From the NCBI RefSeq assembly GCF_003337245.1, contig NZ_QPJE01000003.1:100880-164879 (forward strand): DNA of 64,000 nt, read 5' to 3'. Below the pieces are notes generated by a model that was given only the letters and a program-made list of their open reading frames with translations, did not search any database and was not told the origin of the DNA. Positions 24,613 to 33,598 of this stretch are shown one piece after another. Position numbers and translations under genes: made by a program. Numbering within the stretch: the stretch's first letter is position 1; each line of letters begins with the position of its first letter. The stretch comes from Halanaerobium sp. MA284_MarDTE_T2 (GTDB taxonomy: Bacteria; Bacillota; Halanaerobiia; Halanaerobiales; Halanaerobiaceae).

Positions 24613-25158
24613 TTGGATAATTTGCGCAGCAGTATTATTATTGCTATCATTACTTTTTTTATTGCAGTATTTGTTACCTTCAGTTCCCAAACTCAGATAC
24701 AGTTTGTTTCTTTACCAGCGGCAGTAATTATACTTCTGCTTATTATAATAACGGGTATAATTGCAGATATGGTGGGGGTGGCAGCTACAGTTGCTAGACC
24801 TGAACCATTTAATGCAAAAGCTGCCAAAAAAATATTTGGAGCAAAATCCGGACTTTTTCTGGTTAAACATGGTGATAAAGTTGCCAGCCTGATGTGTGAT
24901 ATAGTTGGAGATATATGTGGTACAATCAGTGGAGCAATAGGAGCAGTAATAGTTATTAGAATTGTAAATACTTATAATTTTTCCAATGTTATTACCAGTC
25001 TAATTATTATAGGCCTTACATCTTCTCTTACAGTTGGTGGGAAGGCCTTCTTTAAAAGCTATGGTATAAAAAAATCCAGTGAAATTATATTTTTTACAGG
25101 TAAAGTAGTCGCCTTTTTTGGACTAGCTGCAGATTATCTGCACAGTTTTTTTAAATAG
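24613..25158 (+). CDS. oapA: OLE-associated membrane protein OapA (DUF21-like)
   Basis: 181 aa, four predicted transmembrane helices (about residues 6-24, 33-54, 98-125, 137-155 with a further one near 160-178). Motifs GIIADMVGVAATVARPEPFNA and AKSGLFLVKHGDKVASL between helices resemble DUF21/CNNM-type magnesium proteins and are the hallmark region of OapA. It binds OLE RNA at the membrane in B. halodurans. TTG start at 24613 with GAGGTG eight bases upstream. Lies between OLE RNA and dxs, as in other OLE-bearing genomes. Confidence 0.9.
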   Translation: MDNLRSSIIIAIITFFIAVFVTFSSQTQIQFVSLPAAVIILLLIIITGIIADMVGVAATVARPEPFNAKAAKKIFGAKSGLFLVKHGDKVASLMCDIVGDICGTISGAIGAVIVIRIVNTYNFSNVITSLIIIGLTSSLTVGGKAFFKSYGIKKSSEIIFFTGKVVAFFGLAADYLHSFFK

Positions 25159-25177
25159 ATTTGTTAGGAGTGAATTT

Positions 25178-27091
25178 ATGTATAAATTTTTATCTCAGAT
25201 AGATGGACCTGAAGACCTCAAAAAAATGAATTATGCTGAGCTTGAACATCTTGCAGATGAAATCAGAGCCTTTCTTATTGAATCAGTTTCTAAAACCGGA
25301 GGCCATTTAGCTTCAAATCTCGGTACAGTGGAGCTTACAATTGCACTCCATTACTATCTTAACAGCCCAGCAGATAAAATAATCTGGGATGTAGGCCACC
25401 AGTCATATACTCATAAAATACTGACAGGCCGCAGAGATAATTTTGATACATTAAGACAGCTGAATGGATTAAGTGGTTATCCTAAGTACGAAGAAAACAA
25501 ACATGATATAATAAATGTAGGTCACAGCAGCACTTCTATATCTTCTGCTCTTGGACTGGCGCTTGCTCGTGATATAAAAGGAGAAAAGGGTGATATTTAT
25601 GCTGTTATTGGTGATGGTGCTATGACAGCTGGTATGGCTTTTGAGGCAATGAACCATGCCGGTGAATTGGGAACAAATTTTAATGTTATATTAAATGATA
25701 ATAAAATGTCGATTGCAGATAATGTAGGGGCACTTTCTCAGTATCTTTCTACTATAACTGCCGATCCAGCATTAAATCACCTTAAAGAAGATGTTGAATT
25801 TATACTCAAACATATTCCTAAATTTGGCAGCAGACTTACTCAGACGGCAGAGAGAATAAAAAAAGGTCTCAAATATTTAATGATTTCCGGAGTGCTGTTC
25901 GAAGAAATGGGATTTAAATATATTGGTCCAATTGATGGTCACAATATAAAAGAACTGATCGATCATTTTAAAAAAGCAGATCAGATAAAAAAACCTGTAC
26001 TGCTGCATGTAATCACTAAAAAAGGAAAGGGATTTCAGCCTGCAGAAAACAATCCAAGTCAATATCATGGGGTTAGTCCAGCTAAAGGAAAAAAAGAAAA
26101 AAATAAATCTAAAAAAACAAAACTCACATACAGTAAAATATTTGGTAGAACCCTGCAGAAACTGGCCGATAATGATGAGAAAATTACAGCAATTACAGCT
26201 GCAATGCCTTCCGGTACAGGTTTAGTTGGTTTTGCCGAAAAATATCCAGCCAGATATTTTGATGTCGGAATAGCCGAACAGCATGCAGTAACATTATCCG
26301 CCGGCCTGGCCAGAGGTGGTATGAATCCAGTTTGTGCTATATATTCTACTTTTCTGCAGAGGGCATATGATCAGGTTATTCATGATATCTGTCTTCAGAA
26401 CCTGCCGCTGACAATTGCGGTAGACAGGGCTGGGATAGTCGGTCATGATGGAGAAACGCATCAGGGATTATTCGATTTTTCATTTTTAAGACCTATTCCA
26501 AATATCATTATAATGGCACCAAGAGATGGAGCACAGCTTCAGGATATGCTTTATACTGCAGTAAATCATTCCGGACCAGCTGTAGTTAGATATCCTCGAG
26601 GAGAGGTCAGCGGTTCTGATGAAGAAAAAGATTTTGAAAAAATAGAAATTGGGAAGGCAGAACAACTTATAGAAGGAGAAGAATTTGTTATTCTGGCAGC
26701 AGGGTCTTGTGTATATCCAGCTAAAAAAGCTGCTGAAGTAATGAAAAAACATGGATATTCTCCTGCACTGGTAGATGCCAGATTTGTAAAGCCACTTGAT
26801 GAAGAGATGTTTTCAGATCTTTTTAGAAAATATAAAAAGATTATTACTGCAGAAGAACATGTTTTAAATGGCGGTTTTGGTTCAGCTGTACTGGAATTTG
26901 CAGAACAAAATGGGTTTAATCCAGCAAAAATATATAGAATTGGTATTCCGGATGAATTTGTACCACATGGTTCTATGGAAGAAATACGCAGTTTTTATGA
27001 TTTAGATGCAGAAGGAATAATTAAACACTGTTTAAAAGCTTTAGATTATGATCAGGAGGTTTCTGAACTATGGCCGGAAAAGAAAGATTAG
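25178..27091 (+). CDS. dxs: 1-Deoxy-D-xylulose-5-phosphate synthase
   Basis: 637-aa TPP enzyme condensing pyruvate and glyceraldehyde 3-phosphate, the first step of the MEP isoprenoid pathway. Visible: TGGHLASNLGTVELTIALHY-type N-terminus (here KTGGHLASNLGTVELTIAL), VGHQSYTHKILTGRRD, GDGAMTAGMAFEAMNHAG and LNDNKMSI (TPP site), FDVGIAEQHAVTLSAGLA and GLVGFAEKYPAR in the pyrimidine domain. Complete. It overlaps tlyA by 22 bases. Co-transcription with OLE-oapA is likely because no terminator lies between them. Confidence 0.97.
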   Translation: MYKFLSQIDGPEDLKKMNYAELEHLADEIRAFLIESVSKTGGHLASNLGTVELTIALHYYLNSPADKIIWDVGHQSYTHKILTGRRDNFDTLRQLNGLSGYPKYEENKHDIINVGHSSTSISSALGLALARDIKGEKGDIYAVIGDGAMTAGMAFEAMNHAGELGTNFNVILNDNKMSIADNVGALSQYLSTITADPALNHLKEDVEFILKHIPKFGSRLTQTAERIKKGLKYLMISGVLFEEMGFKYIGPIDGHNIKELIDHFKKADQIKKPVLLHVITKKGKGFQPAENNPSQYHGVSPAKGKKEKNKSKKTKLTYSKIFGRTLQKLADNDEKITAITAAMPSGTGLVGFAEKYPARYFDVGIAEQHAVTLSAGLARGGMNPVCAIYSTFLQRAYDQVIHDICLQNLPLTIAVDRAGIVGHDGETHQGLFDFSFLRPIPNIIIMAPRDGAQLQDMLYTAVNHSGPAVVRYPRGEVSGSDEEKDFEKIEIGKAEQLIEGEEFVILAAGSCVYPAKKAAEVMKKHGYSPALVDARFVKPLDEEMFSDLFRKYKKIITAEEHVLNGGFGSAVLEFAEQNGFNPAKIYRIGIPDEFVPHGSMEEIRSFYDLDAEGIIKHCLKALDYDQEVSELWPEKKD

Positions 27092-27972
27092 ATATACTTT
27101 TATCGGAAAGAGGTTTATTTTCCAGCCGCAGCCGGGCAAAACGTGCAGTTATGGCAGGTATTGTTTATATTGACGGGGTATTAGTAGATAAAGCTGGAAC
27201 CCGTATAAAAAAAGATGCAGATATTGAAATAAAGGGTGACAAAAATCCCTATGTGAGCAGGGGAGGATATAAGCTGGAAAAAGCTCTGCAGGTTTTTGCT
27301 GTTGACCCTGCTGGAATTGAAGCAATTGATATTGGTGCTTCTACAGGAGGATTTACTGACTGCCTGCTCCAGAATGGAGCAAAAAAAGTTTATGCAGTAG
27401 ATGTGGGTTATGGTCAGCTTGCCTGGAAACTGAGAAATGATGAGCGAGTTGAAGTTTATGAGCGCTGTAATTTTAGGTATTTAGAGTTTGATCAGCTGCC
27501 GGTAAAGGCACCTTTAATTGTGACAGATGTATCTTTTATTTCTCTGCGGCTTATTGTACCCGGGGTAAAAAAATTTTTGAAAAAGCCCGGAGATTTTATT
27601 GCCCTTATAAAACCTCAATTTGAGGCAGGTAGAGAAAGGGTTGGCAAAAAAGGAGTAGTCAAAGATCCGGCAGTTCACAGAGATGTTATACTTTCTTTAA
27701 GCGGTTTTTTTATGTCAGAAGGATTTAAACTTAAAGGACTAAATTATTCTCCTATAACAGGAGCTGAAAGCAGCAATATAGAGTATTTAATTCACCTGAA
27801 ATATACTACAAATAATGCAGATAATATTGAAGAAACAGCCAGCACAAACAATACTTATGATAATATAGTCAGTGATAAAGATAGTACTTTTGCAAATAAA
27901 TTTAACAATAAAGAATGGAAATATCATGTGGAGAAAATAGTTTCTAAAGCACATAAAGAACTTGGGAGGTAA
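27070..27972 (+). CDS. tlyA: TlyA-family rRNA 2'-O-methyltransferase
   Basis: 300 aa. An S4 RNA-binding domain (RLDILLSERGLFSSRSRAK, VYIDGVLVDKAG) is joined to an FtsJ-like methyltransferase (AIDIGASTGGFTDCLLQNGA for SAM binding, then TDVSFISLR and ALIKPQFEAGRERVGKKG carrying the K-D-K catalytic residues). TlyA methylates 16S and/or 23S rRNA (C1409/C1920) and affects capreomycin sensitivity; older databases call it hemolysin A. A C-terminal insertion of about 40 Asn/Thr/Asp-rich residues before the last helix is not usual. GGAGG at good distance inside dxs. Confidence 0.93.
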   Translation: MAGKERLDILLSERGLFSSRSRAKRAVMAGIVYIDGVLVDKAGTRIKKDADIEIKGDKNPYVSRGGYKLEKALQVFAVDPAGIEAIDIGASTGGFTDCLLQNGAKKVYAVDVGYGQLAWKLRNDERVEVYERCNFRYLEFDQLPVKAPLIVTDVSFISLRLIVPGVKKFLKKPGDFIALIKPQFEAGRERVGKKGVVKDPAVHRDVILSLSGFFMSEGFKLKGLNYSPITGAESSNIEYLIHLKYTTNNADNIEETASTNNTYDNIVSDKDSTFANKFNNKEWKYHVEKIVSKAHKELGR

Positions 27973-27976
27973 AAAT

Positions 27977-28831
27977 ATGTCCACACCGGGAATGGTTCTA
28001 AATCTTGCAAAAAAGGAAGCTTTTTCTACTGCCCAAAATGCTGCAGACTGGTTTATAAAAAAAGGTATTGAATTTTACATAGAAAAGGAAGCTGCTTCTT
28101 ATCTGGGCCAGCAAAAAAGAGGAGCTACCTACCAGCAGCTCAGAGAAAAAGCGGATTATATAATTGTCTTTGGTGGAGATGGAACATTTCTTCACACATC
28201 CCACCATTTTATTGGTAGTGGTGTACCACTACTGGGAATAAACATTGGTCAGCTTGGCTTTTTAACAGATATAGAAACCGAAGAACTGGAAAAAGCTCTG
28301 CATATGGTAAATCAGAAAAAATATAAAATAGAGCACAGAATGATGATAAAAGCAGAACATTTTAGAAATGGAGAAAAAATAGAAAAAAATTATGCTTTAA
28401 ATGATTATGTTGTAAACAGAAGTCCTGATTCCCGGATGGTTAAAATTAAACTTCATATAAATGACGAGCTGGTGAACCGATTTAGATCAGATGGATTAAT
28501 TATCTCCACACCAACAGGTTCAACTGCATATTCTCTTTCAGCAGGTGGTCCAATTATAAATCCAAGACAGGTGAGGGCAATATTAATAACACCTATTTGC
28601 CCACACAACCTGCATATGCGTCCAATGGTAATATCCGGGAACGAAAAAATTTGTATTGAAATAGAAGGGGACAGCGGCAGTATTTTTGGTACTGTAGATG
28701 GCCACGATAACTCTGAATTGATGAGTGGAGATAAAATCTACATAGAAGCTGCAGATAGAGAAATTTCTATTATTAAACTTCCGGATAGGACCTTTTATAC
28801 TATTTTGAAAGAAAAGATGAATCTTGCATAA
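27977..28831 (+). CDS. nadK: NAD kinase
   Basis: 284 aa. FGGDGTFLHTSH near residue 62, the NDYVVNRSPDSRMVKIKL segment, SDGLIISTPTGSTAYSLSAGGPI and ITPICPHNL are the NAD/ATP-binding motifs of NadK. It makes NADP+, the cofactor also used by NfnAB. The ATG at 27977 is preferred as GGGAGGT at 27964-27970 precedes it; the TTG at 27962 overlaps tlyA and lies before that site. Placement of nadK between tlyA and recN is a known Firmicutes arrangement; argR/ahrC, common here, is missing. Confidence 0.95.
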   Translation: MSTPGMVLNLAKKEAFSTAQNAADWFIKKGIEFYIEKEAASYLGQQKRGATYQQLREKADYIIVFGGDGTFLHTSHHFIGSGVPLLGINIGQLGFLTDIETEELEKALHMVNQKKYKIEHRMMIKAEHFRNGEKIEKNYALNDYVVNRSPDSRMVKIKLHINDELVNRFRSDGLIISTPTGSTAYSLSAGGPIINPRQVRAILITPICPHNLHMRPMVISGNEKICIEIEGDSGSIFGTVDGHDNSELMSGDKIYIEAADREISIIKLPDRTFYTILKEKMNLA

Positions 28832-28851
28832 TTTTGATTGGGGGATAAAAG

Positions 28852-30564
28852 ATGCTCAGTGATTTACAGGTTAAAAATTTTGCATTAATAGATCAAAGCA
28901 CCATTAATTTTAAAAGTGGTTTAAATGTTTTAACCGGTGAAACTGGGGCGGGTAAATCAATAATTATTGGAGCTTTAGATATGCTTTTAGGTGCACGTGC
29001 TTCAACAGATGTAATAAGAACAGGTAAAAATTCTGCATATATTTCGGCTTTTTTTCAGCCAGATCAGCTTGATATTATAAATAATACAATTGATGAAGCC
29101 GGTATTGAAACAGAAAAAAATGGAGTTTTAATTGCACGTGAAATAAAAGCAAATGGTCGAAATAGAACCTTAATCAACGGTCAGCTTGCAACTCTCAGGC
29201 TGGTTAAAAATATAAGCAGATATCTGCTGGATATACATGGTCAGCATGAGCATCAACTTCTTTTGGATCAAAAATTCCATTTAATGATACTGGATGAATT
29301 TATAGGTGAAAAAATAAAAGTACTAAAAAATGAAATTAAGGAGATCTATCAGGAATATCAGCTGACTGTAGAAAAACTGAGTAATATGGAACTTGATGAT
29401 TCACAGCGTGTAAGAGAACTCGATCTGATAAATTTTCAGATAGAAGAAATAGAATCAGCTCAGTTAAAAGAAGGTGAGTATGAAGTACTAAAGGAGAAAT
29501 ATAACACACTTTCTCATGCTGAGGAGATATTTAAAATAACCGGTAATTTGATTTCTGTGCTGACAGGTGATGACTATTCTGACGGTGGTATTGTAGAAAA
29601 ACTGGGTATTTTAAAAAATGAGCTGGAAGATGCAGCTGATTTTGATAAAAGACTTAAAAATCTCGAAGAAAGATTTGCTGATATATTTTTCAATCTCGAA
29701 GATTTTAGTTTTAAAATTCAGGATTATCACGACACATTTGATTATGATAAAGAAGAGCTTACAGCAATTACAAAAAGAATGGATCTTATTAACAGACTGC
29801 TGCGCAAATATGGAAGCAGTACTGCAGAGATAAAAGAATATCTGGATGAATTATATGAAAAAAAAGATCATCTGGAAAATATTGAAGAAAAAATTGCAAA
29901 ATTAAAAAAAGAAAAAAATAGCCTGAAGAAAAATTTAATAAATAAAGCAGAAAAACTTTCTGTTATTAGAAAAGATCGCGCAGCTGTTTTTGAAAAAAGG
30001 CTGAAAGAAGAACTCAGTGATCTCGCAATGGAAAATGCAAAATTTAAAGTAATTTTTACAAAAAAAAATCCTGGCATAGATGGAATCGATAGGGTAGAAT
30101 TTCTGATTTCACCCAATCCTGGTGAAGACTTAAAAGCACTGACAAAAATAGTATCTGGTGGAGAATTATCCAGAATAATGCTGGCTTTAAAAACTATTAC
30201 TGCCAATTTGGATCAGGTTGATACACTTGTTTTCGATGAAGTTGACAGTGGAGTTGGTGGTAAAATAGCTGTAAAAATGGCTGAAAAATTATTTAATATT
30301 TCTTTAAAACGTCAGATTATATGTATTACTCATCTGCCACAGATTGCCAGTATGGGAAATCACCACTTTTTGATCAGCAAAAAAACTGAAAAAAACAGGA
30401 CATTTACCAATATCGATATTTTAGATAGAGAAGCTAGAACTAGAGAATTAGCAAGAATGCTCGGTACAGGTGAATTAACCGAAAAAGCAGCAGCAAATGC
30501 AGGGGAAATGTTGAATCTTGCTTTTAGAAAAAAAGAAAGTTTATTGGCAGCTTTCAAAAATTAA
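28852..30564 (+). CDS. recN: DNA repair ATPase RecN
   Basis: 570-aa SMC-like double-strand-break repair protein. ATPase head halves: LTGETGAGKSIIIGALDML near residue 27 (Walker A) and VSGGELSRIMLALK near 435 with VFDEVDSGVGG near 461 (signature and Walker B). The central 160-360 region is coiled coil with a short hinge. Also DIHGQHEHQLLL near 140, a RecN marker. Complete, normal length. It is followed after about 50 bases by spo0A with no spoIVB gene between them. Confidence 0.96.
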   Translation: MLSDLQVKNFALIDQSTINFKSGLNVLTGETGAGKSIIIGALDMLLGARASTDVIRTGKNSAYISAFFQPDQLDIINNTIDEAGIETEKNGVLIAREIKANGRNRTLINGQLATLRLVKNISRYLLDIHGQHEHQLLLDQKFHLMILDEFIGEKIKVLKNEIKEIYQEYQLTVEKLSNMELDDSQRVRELDLINFQIEEIESAQLKEGEYEVLKEKYNTLSHAEEIFKITGNLISVLTGDDYSDGGIVEKLGILKNELEDAADFDKRLKNLEERFADIFFNLEDFSFKIQDYHDTFDYDKEELTAITKRMDLINRLLRKYGSSTAEIKEYLDELYEKKDHLENIEEKIAKLKKEKNSLKKNLINKAEKLSVIRKDRAAVFEKRLKEELSDLAMENAKFKVIFTKKNPGIDGIDRVEFLISPNPGEDLKALTKIVSGGELSRIMLALKTITANLDQVDTLVFDEVDSGVGGKIAVKMAEKLFNISLKRQIICITHLPQIASMGNHHFLISKKTEKNRTFTNIDILDREARTRELARMLGTGELTEKAAANAGEMLNLAFRKKESLLAAFKN

Positions 30565-30618
30565 TTAGTTTTAACTTTAAAATCTAAAATAAACTGTATT
30601 ATGTCAGGAGTGTCTAAT

Positions 30619-31428
30619 ATGAAAAAAAATATAGATATAATTATAGTAGATGATAATAAAGAGTTCTGTCAGTTATTGAGCGAATATTTTTCTCTTCAGG
30701 ATGATATTAATGTTTTAGGGGTTGCCCATGATGGTTATCAGGGATTGGAATTGGTCAAGAATACTGAGGCAGATGTATTAATTCTTGATTTAATAATGCC
30801 ATATTTAGATGGGATGGGTGTAATGGAGGAAATGAATAAAAAGGGTTTAAATGAAGCCATAAAAACCATAATACTGACTGCTTTTGGACAGGAAGAAATT
30901 ACTCAGCGACTGGTAGAACTAGGTGCAAGCTATTATATAATGAAACCTTTTGATCTTGATAAGCTGATTAAAAGAATTAAGCAGATGGTTGCTCCACCAT
31001 CAGTAGAAGGAAACAGGGGGTTGGCCGACAGTGATGATTTATTAATTTTTAAAAATAATGTAGATTTAAATGTCAAAATAACAGAAGTTATGCATAATCT
31101 TGGCATACCAGCTCACATAAAAGGCTACCTTTATATTAGAGAGGCTGTAGAGCTTGTAATTAAGGATATTGAGTTTCTAGGAGCTATCACAAAAAAACTG
31201 TATCCAGCAGTAGCAGAAAAATTTGATTCCAAACCAAGTCGTGTCGAAAGAGCAATAAGACATGCAATAGAAGTTGTTTGGACTCGAGGTAATGCTGAAG
31301 TGCTGGATGAATATTTTGCTAGTACAGTGGGAGGAAATAAAAATAAACCAACCAATTCTCAATTCATAGCTAGAATTGCAGATAAGCTGAGGCTGGAAAT
31401 TGAGAGTGAAAAAGTAAAAAGGGGTTAA
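30619..31428 (+). CDS. spo0A: Stage 0 sporulation response regulator Spo0A
   Basis: About 269 aa. Receiver domain: [10 protein letters not shown] near residue 8, phosphorylated Asp in [15 protein letters not shown] near 56, Thr in ILTAFGQEE and Lys in MKPFDLDK. After a linker comes the Spo0A C-terminal domain with [17 protein letters not shown] and [18 protein letters not shown], the DNA-recognition helices. Master regulator of entry into sporulation, also controlling stationary-phase genes. Start ATG 30619 follows CAGGAGTG; the ATG at 30601 lies before that site. Most Halanaerobium isolates are reported as non-sporulating, so the role here may be wider. Confidence 0.96.
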   Translation: MKKNIDIIIVDDNKEFCQLLSEYFSLQDDINVLGVAHDGYQGLELVKNTEADVLILDLIMPYLDGMGVMEEMNKKGLNEAIKTIILTAFGQEEITQRLVELGASYYIMKPFDLDKLIKRIKQMVAPPSVEGNRGLADSDDLLIFKNNVDLNVKITEVMHNLGIPAHIKGYLYIREAVELVIKDIEFLGAITKKLYPAVAEKFDSKPSRVERAIRHAIEVVWTRGNAEVLDEYFASTVGGNKNKPTNSQFIARIADKLRLEIESEKVKRG

Positions 31429-31592
31429 AATTATGGGCTCTCATATTCTTCATGTTAAATCAGCAATTGACAGAATGAAAAAGATTCTTCTGCACAGATC
31501 AGGGTAGAGAAGCCCCAGATGTATTAGTATGCCTTTATTAAGAGAAAAATATTTTAATTTAAATTATGCTGGAAGGAAGGTGCAGCTTTATA

Positions 31593-33317
31593 TTGAAAAA
31601 ACAGATCAAACATAATGCTATTATAGATGCTACTCATGATGGAATAATTTCAATAGATAAAGATGGCAAAATAGAGCTCTTTAACAGAGCTGCTGAGAGA
31701 ATATTAGGTCTTAAAAAAGAAAATATTATCGGAAAAGATGTAGAAGAAGTTATAGAAAATACCAGGATGCATTATGTTCTTAAATCCGGAAAAATGGAAT
31801 TAAATCAGACCCAGTATGTTGGTGGGCTTACCATAATGACTAATAGAATGCCTGTTAGAAATGAAGCAGGAGAAATCATTGGGGCGGTTGCTGTTTTTAG
31901 AGATATAGAAGAAGTAAAGAGATTTGCAGAAGAAATTACAGATTTAAAAGAATCCAGAGCTCTTTTAGAAGCAGTTATTAATTCCACTCAGGATGCTATT
32001 TCAGTTGTAGATGAAGAAGGAAAGGGAATTATGATTAACCCTGCCTACACCAGACTGACAGGTTTAACCGAAGAAGATGTAATTGGAAAACCAGCCAGTG
32101 TTGATATTGCTGAAGGAAAGAGCATGCATTATAAAGTTTTAAAAACAAGAGAGCCAGTCTATAATGTGCGTATGAAGGTGGGGCCAAATAAAAAGGATGT
32201 AATTGTTGATGTAGCACCAATAATTGTCGGTGAAAAATTAAAGGGCAGTGTTGGAGTTATAAAAGATGTCTCAGAAATCAAAAAATTGACAGAGGAACTT
32301 AATCAGGCTAAAAAACTTATAAGGCAATTGAGGGCTAAATATACTTTCAGTGATATAGTGGGGAAAAGTGATAAAATGCAGCGGATTATAAACCTTGCCA
32401 GAAAAGCTGCTCATACACCTGTGACAGTTCTCCTCAGAGGTGAAAGTGGAACCGGTAAGGAGCTGTTTGCCCATGCAATTCACAATGAAAGCCCGCGCAG
32501 TAAATATAAATTTGTTCGGGTCAACTGTGCTTCACTTACAGATAGTATACTGGAAAGTGAGCTTTTTGGCTATGAAGAAGGAGCTTTTACAGGTGCAAAA
32601 AAGGGTGGTAAAAAAGGGCTTTTTGAAGAAGCTGATGGAGGAACAATATTTCTGGATGAAATAGGAAAGATAAATTTTAATCTGCAGGCGAAACTGCTGC
32701 GAGTTCTGCAGGAAAAGGAAATTGTACGTGTTGGTGGTTCAAAACCAATTAATGTAGATGTGAGGATTATTGCTGCTACCAATACTGACCTGGAATCAGC
32801 AATTGAAAATGGAAAATTTCGCAGAGATCTTTATTACAGATTAAATGTTTTTCCACTGGAAATTCCACCACTCAGAAAGCGGAAAGAAGATCTGCCTCTG
32901 CTTGTCAAACACATTATTAAAAAGCTCAATCAGGAATATGGAAAAACTGTTAGGGGTATTTCTGATGCAGCAATGCTGAAGTTAAGCTCATATGAATGGC
33001 CGGGAAATGTGAGAGAGCTGGAAAATATTTTAGGTAGAGCTATGATCTATGTTTCTTTTGAAGAGGGTATTGTAGATATAGATGACCTACCTGTACTTGA
33101 TGATAAATGTGAATCTGACAGTGACAAATTTACTTTTAATGATAGATTTACTCTTGAGAAAGTAGACCTGGCAGAAATTATTGCCAGAACAGAAAGAAGA
33201 GCCATAATCAGTGCTCTTAAAAAGGCAGATGGAAACAGAACAAAAGCAGCCGATATTCTTGGTATAGCTGTTAGAAGTCTATATTACAAACTGAGCAAAT
33301 ATGGTATCAATCAGTAG
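31593..33317 (+). CDS. Sigma-54-dependent activator with two PAS domains (BkdR-like)
   Basis: About 574 aa. PAS domains at residues about 10-105 (ATHDGIISIDKDGKIELFNRA) and 120-230 (STQDAISVVDEEGKGIMINPA), AAA+ domain with GESGTGKELFAHAIH near 284, GAFTGA near 330 (sigma-54 contact) and FLDEIGKINFNLQAKLLRVL, then a Fis-type HTH ending in GNRTKAADILGIAVRSLYYKL. The next genes form a branched-chain amino acid operon with a sigma-54 promoter, so this is probably its activator, sensing an intracellular ligand via PAS. TTG 31593 is preferred (AAGGTG upstream); the ATG at 31566 lacks a ribosome site and adds nine residues. Confidence 0.93.
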   Translation: MKKQIKHNAIIDATHDGIISIDKDGKIELFNRAAERILGLKKENIIGKDVEEVIENTRMHYVLKSGKMELNQTQYVGGLTIMTNRMPVRNEAGEIIGAVAVFRDIEEVKRFAEEITDLKESRALLEAVINSTQDAISVVDEEGKGIMINPAYTRLTGLTEEDVIGKPASVDIAEGKSMHYKVLKTREPVYNVRMKVGPNKKDVIVDVAPIIVGEKLKGSVGVIKDVSEIKKLTEELNQAKKLIRQLRAKYTFSDIVGKSDKMQRIINLARKAAHTPVTVLLRGESGTGKELFAHAIHNESPRSKYKFVRVNCASLTDSILESELFGYEEGAFTGAKKGGKKGLFEEADGGTIFLDEIGKINFNLQAKLLRVLQEKEIVRVGGSKPINVDVRIIAATNTDLESAIENGKFRRDLYYRLNVFPLEIPPLRKRKEDLPLLVKHIIKKLNQEYGKTVRGISDAAMLKLSSYEWPGNVRELENILGRAMIYVSFEEGIVDIDDLPVLDDKCESDSDKFTFNDRFTLEKVDLAEIIARTERRAIISALKKADGNRTKAADILGIAVRSLYYKLSKYGINQ

Positions 33318-33414
33318 TTAGGATAAATAATACGATAAAAGCAGAAATTTATTTGTCATTATACTTCTATTTATTAAAATTTTTATATTACAGTTTATTA
33401 AATAATATATATAA

Positions 33415-33462
33415 CTGCAAATAACTGCCTGCAAATTTTTTCATTAATGAATATTTTTGCAG
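33415..33462. promoter_or_regulatory. Probable activator-binding site (UAS) for the sigma-54 regulator
   Basis: A 34-base near-palindrome at 33429-33462 with outer arms CTGCAAA and TTTGCAG and centre CATTAATG. One more half-site CTGCAAAT lies at 33415-33422. It is about 94-127 bases upstream of the -24 element, the usual distance for enhancer sites, and just after the regulator gene. Confidence 0.65.
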
Positions 33463-33504
33463 TTAAAATTTTCAGAAAATAAAAAAATGATATATATGAT
33501 GCTG

Positions 33505-33533
33505 AAAATCCCCGCTGTAAGGGGATTTTTTAT
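33505..33533 (+). terminator. Rho-independent terminator after the sigma-54 activator gene
   Basis: AAAATCCCC, loop GCTGTAA, GGGGATTTTTT. Nine pairs with a T-run. It lies between the proposed activator site and the promoter, so the regulator is transcribed separately from the operon. Confidence 0.92.
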
Positions 33534-33555
33534 TATTTTTTAAATATTATGTGAA

Positions 33556-33571
33556 TGGAATAAATATTGCA
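33556..33571 (+). promoter_or_regulatory. Sigma-54 (-24/-12) promoter of the ptb operon
   Basis: TGGAAT at 33556-33561 and TTGCA at 33567-33571, with exactly ten bases between GG and GC as sigma-54 requires. Predicted start about 12 bases later, near 33582, leaving a short leader before GGAGGTGA and the ptb ATG at 33599. Confidence 0.8.
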
Positions 33572-33598
33572 TATTTATATAGTGTGGAGGTGATAAAA

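Noticed and set aside
31433..31510. Short open frame of 25 codons between spo0A and the sigma-54 activator gene
   Set aside because: No ribosome site, no recognisable motif and too short to separate from chance in this DNA.
33551..33598. GTG 33551 as ptb start
   Set aside because: The segment contains the sigma-54 promoter and would be upstream of the transcript; ATG 33599 has a perfect ribosome site.
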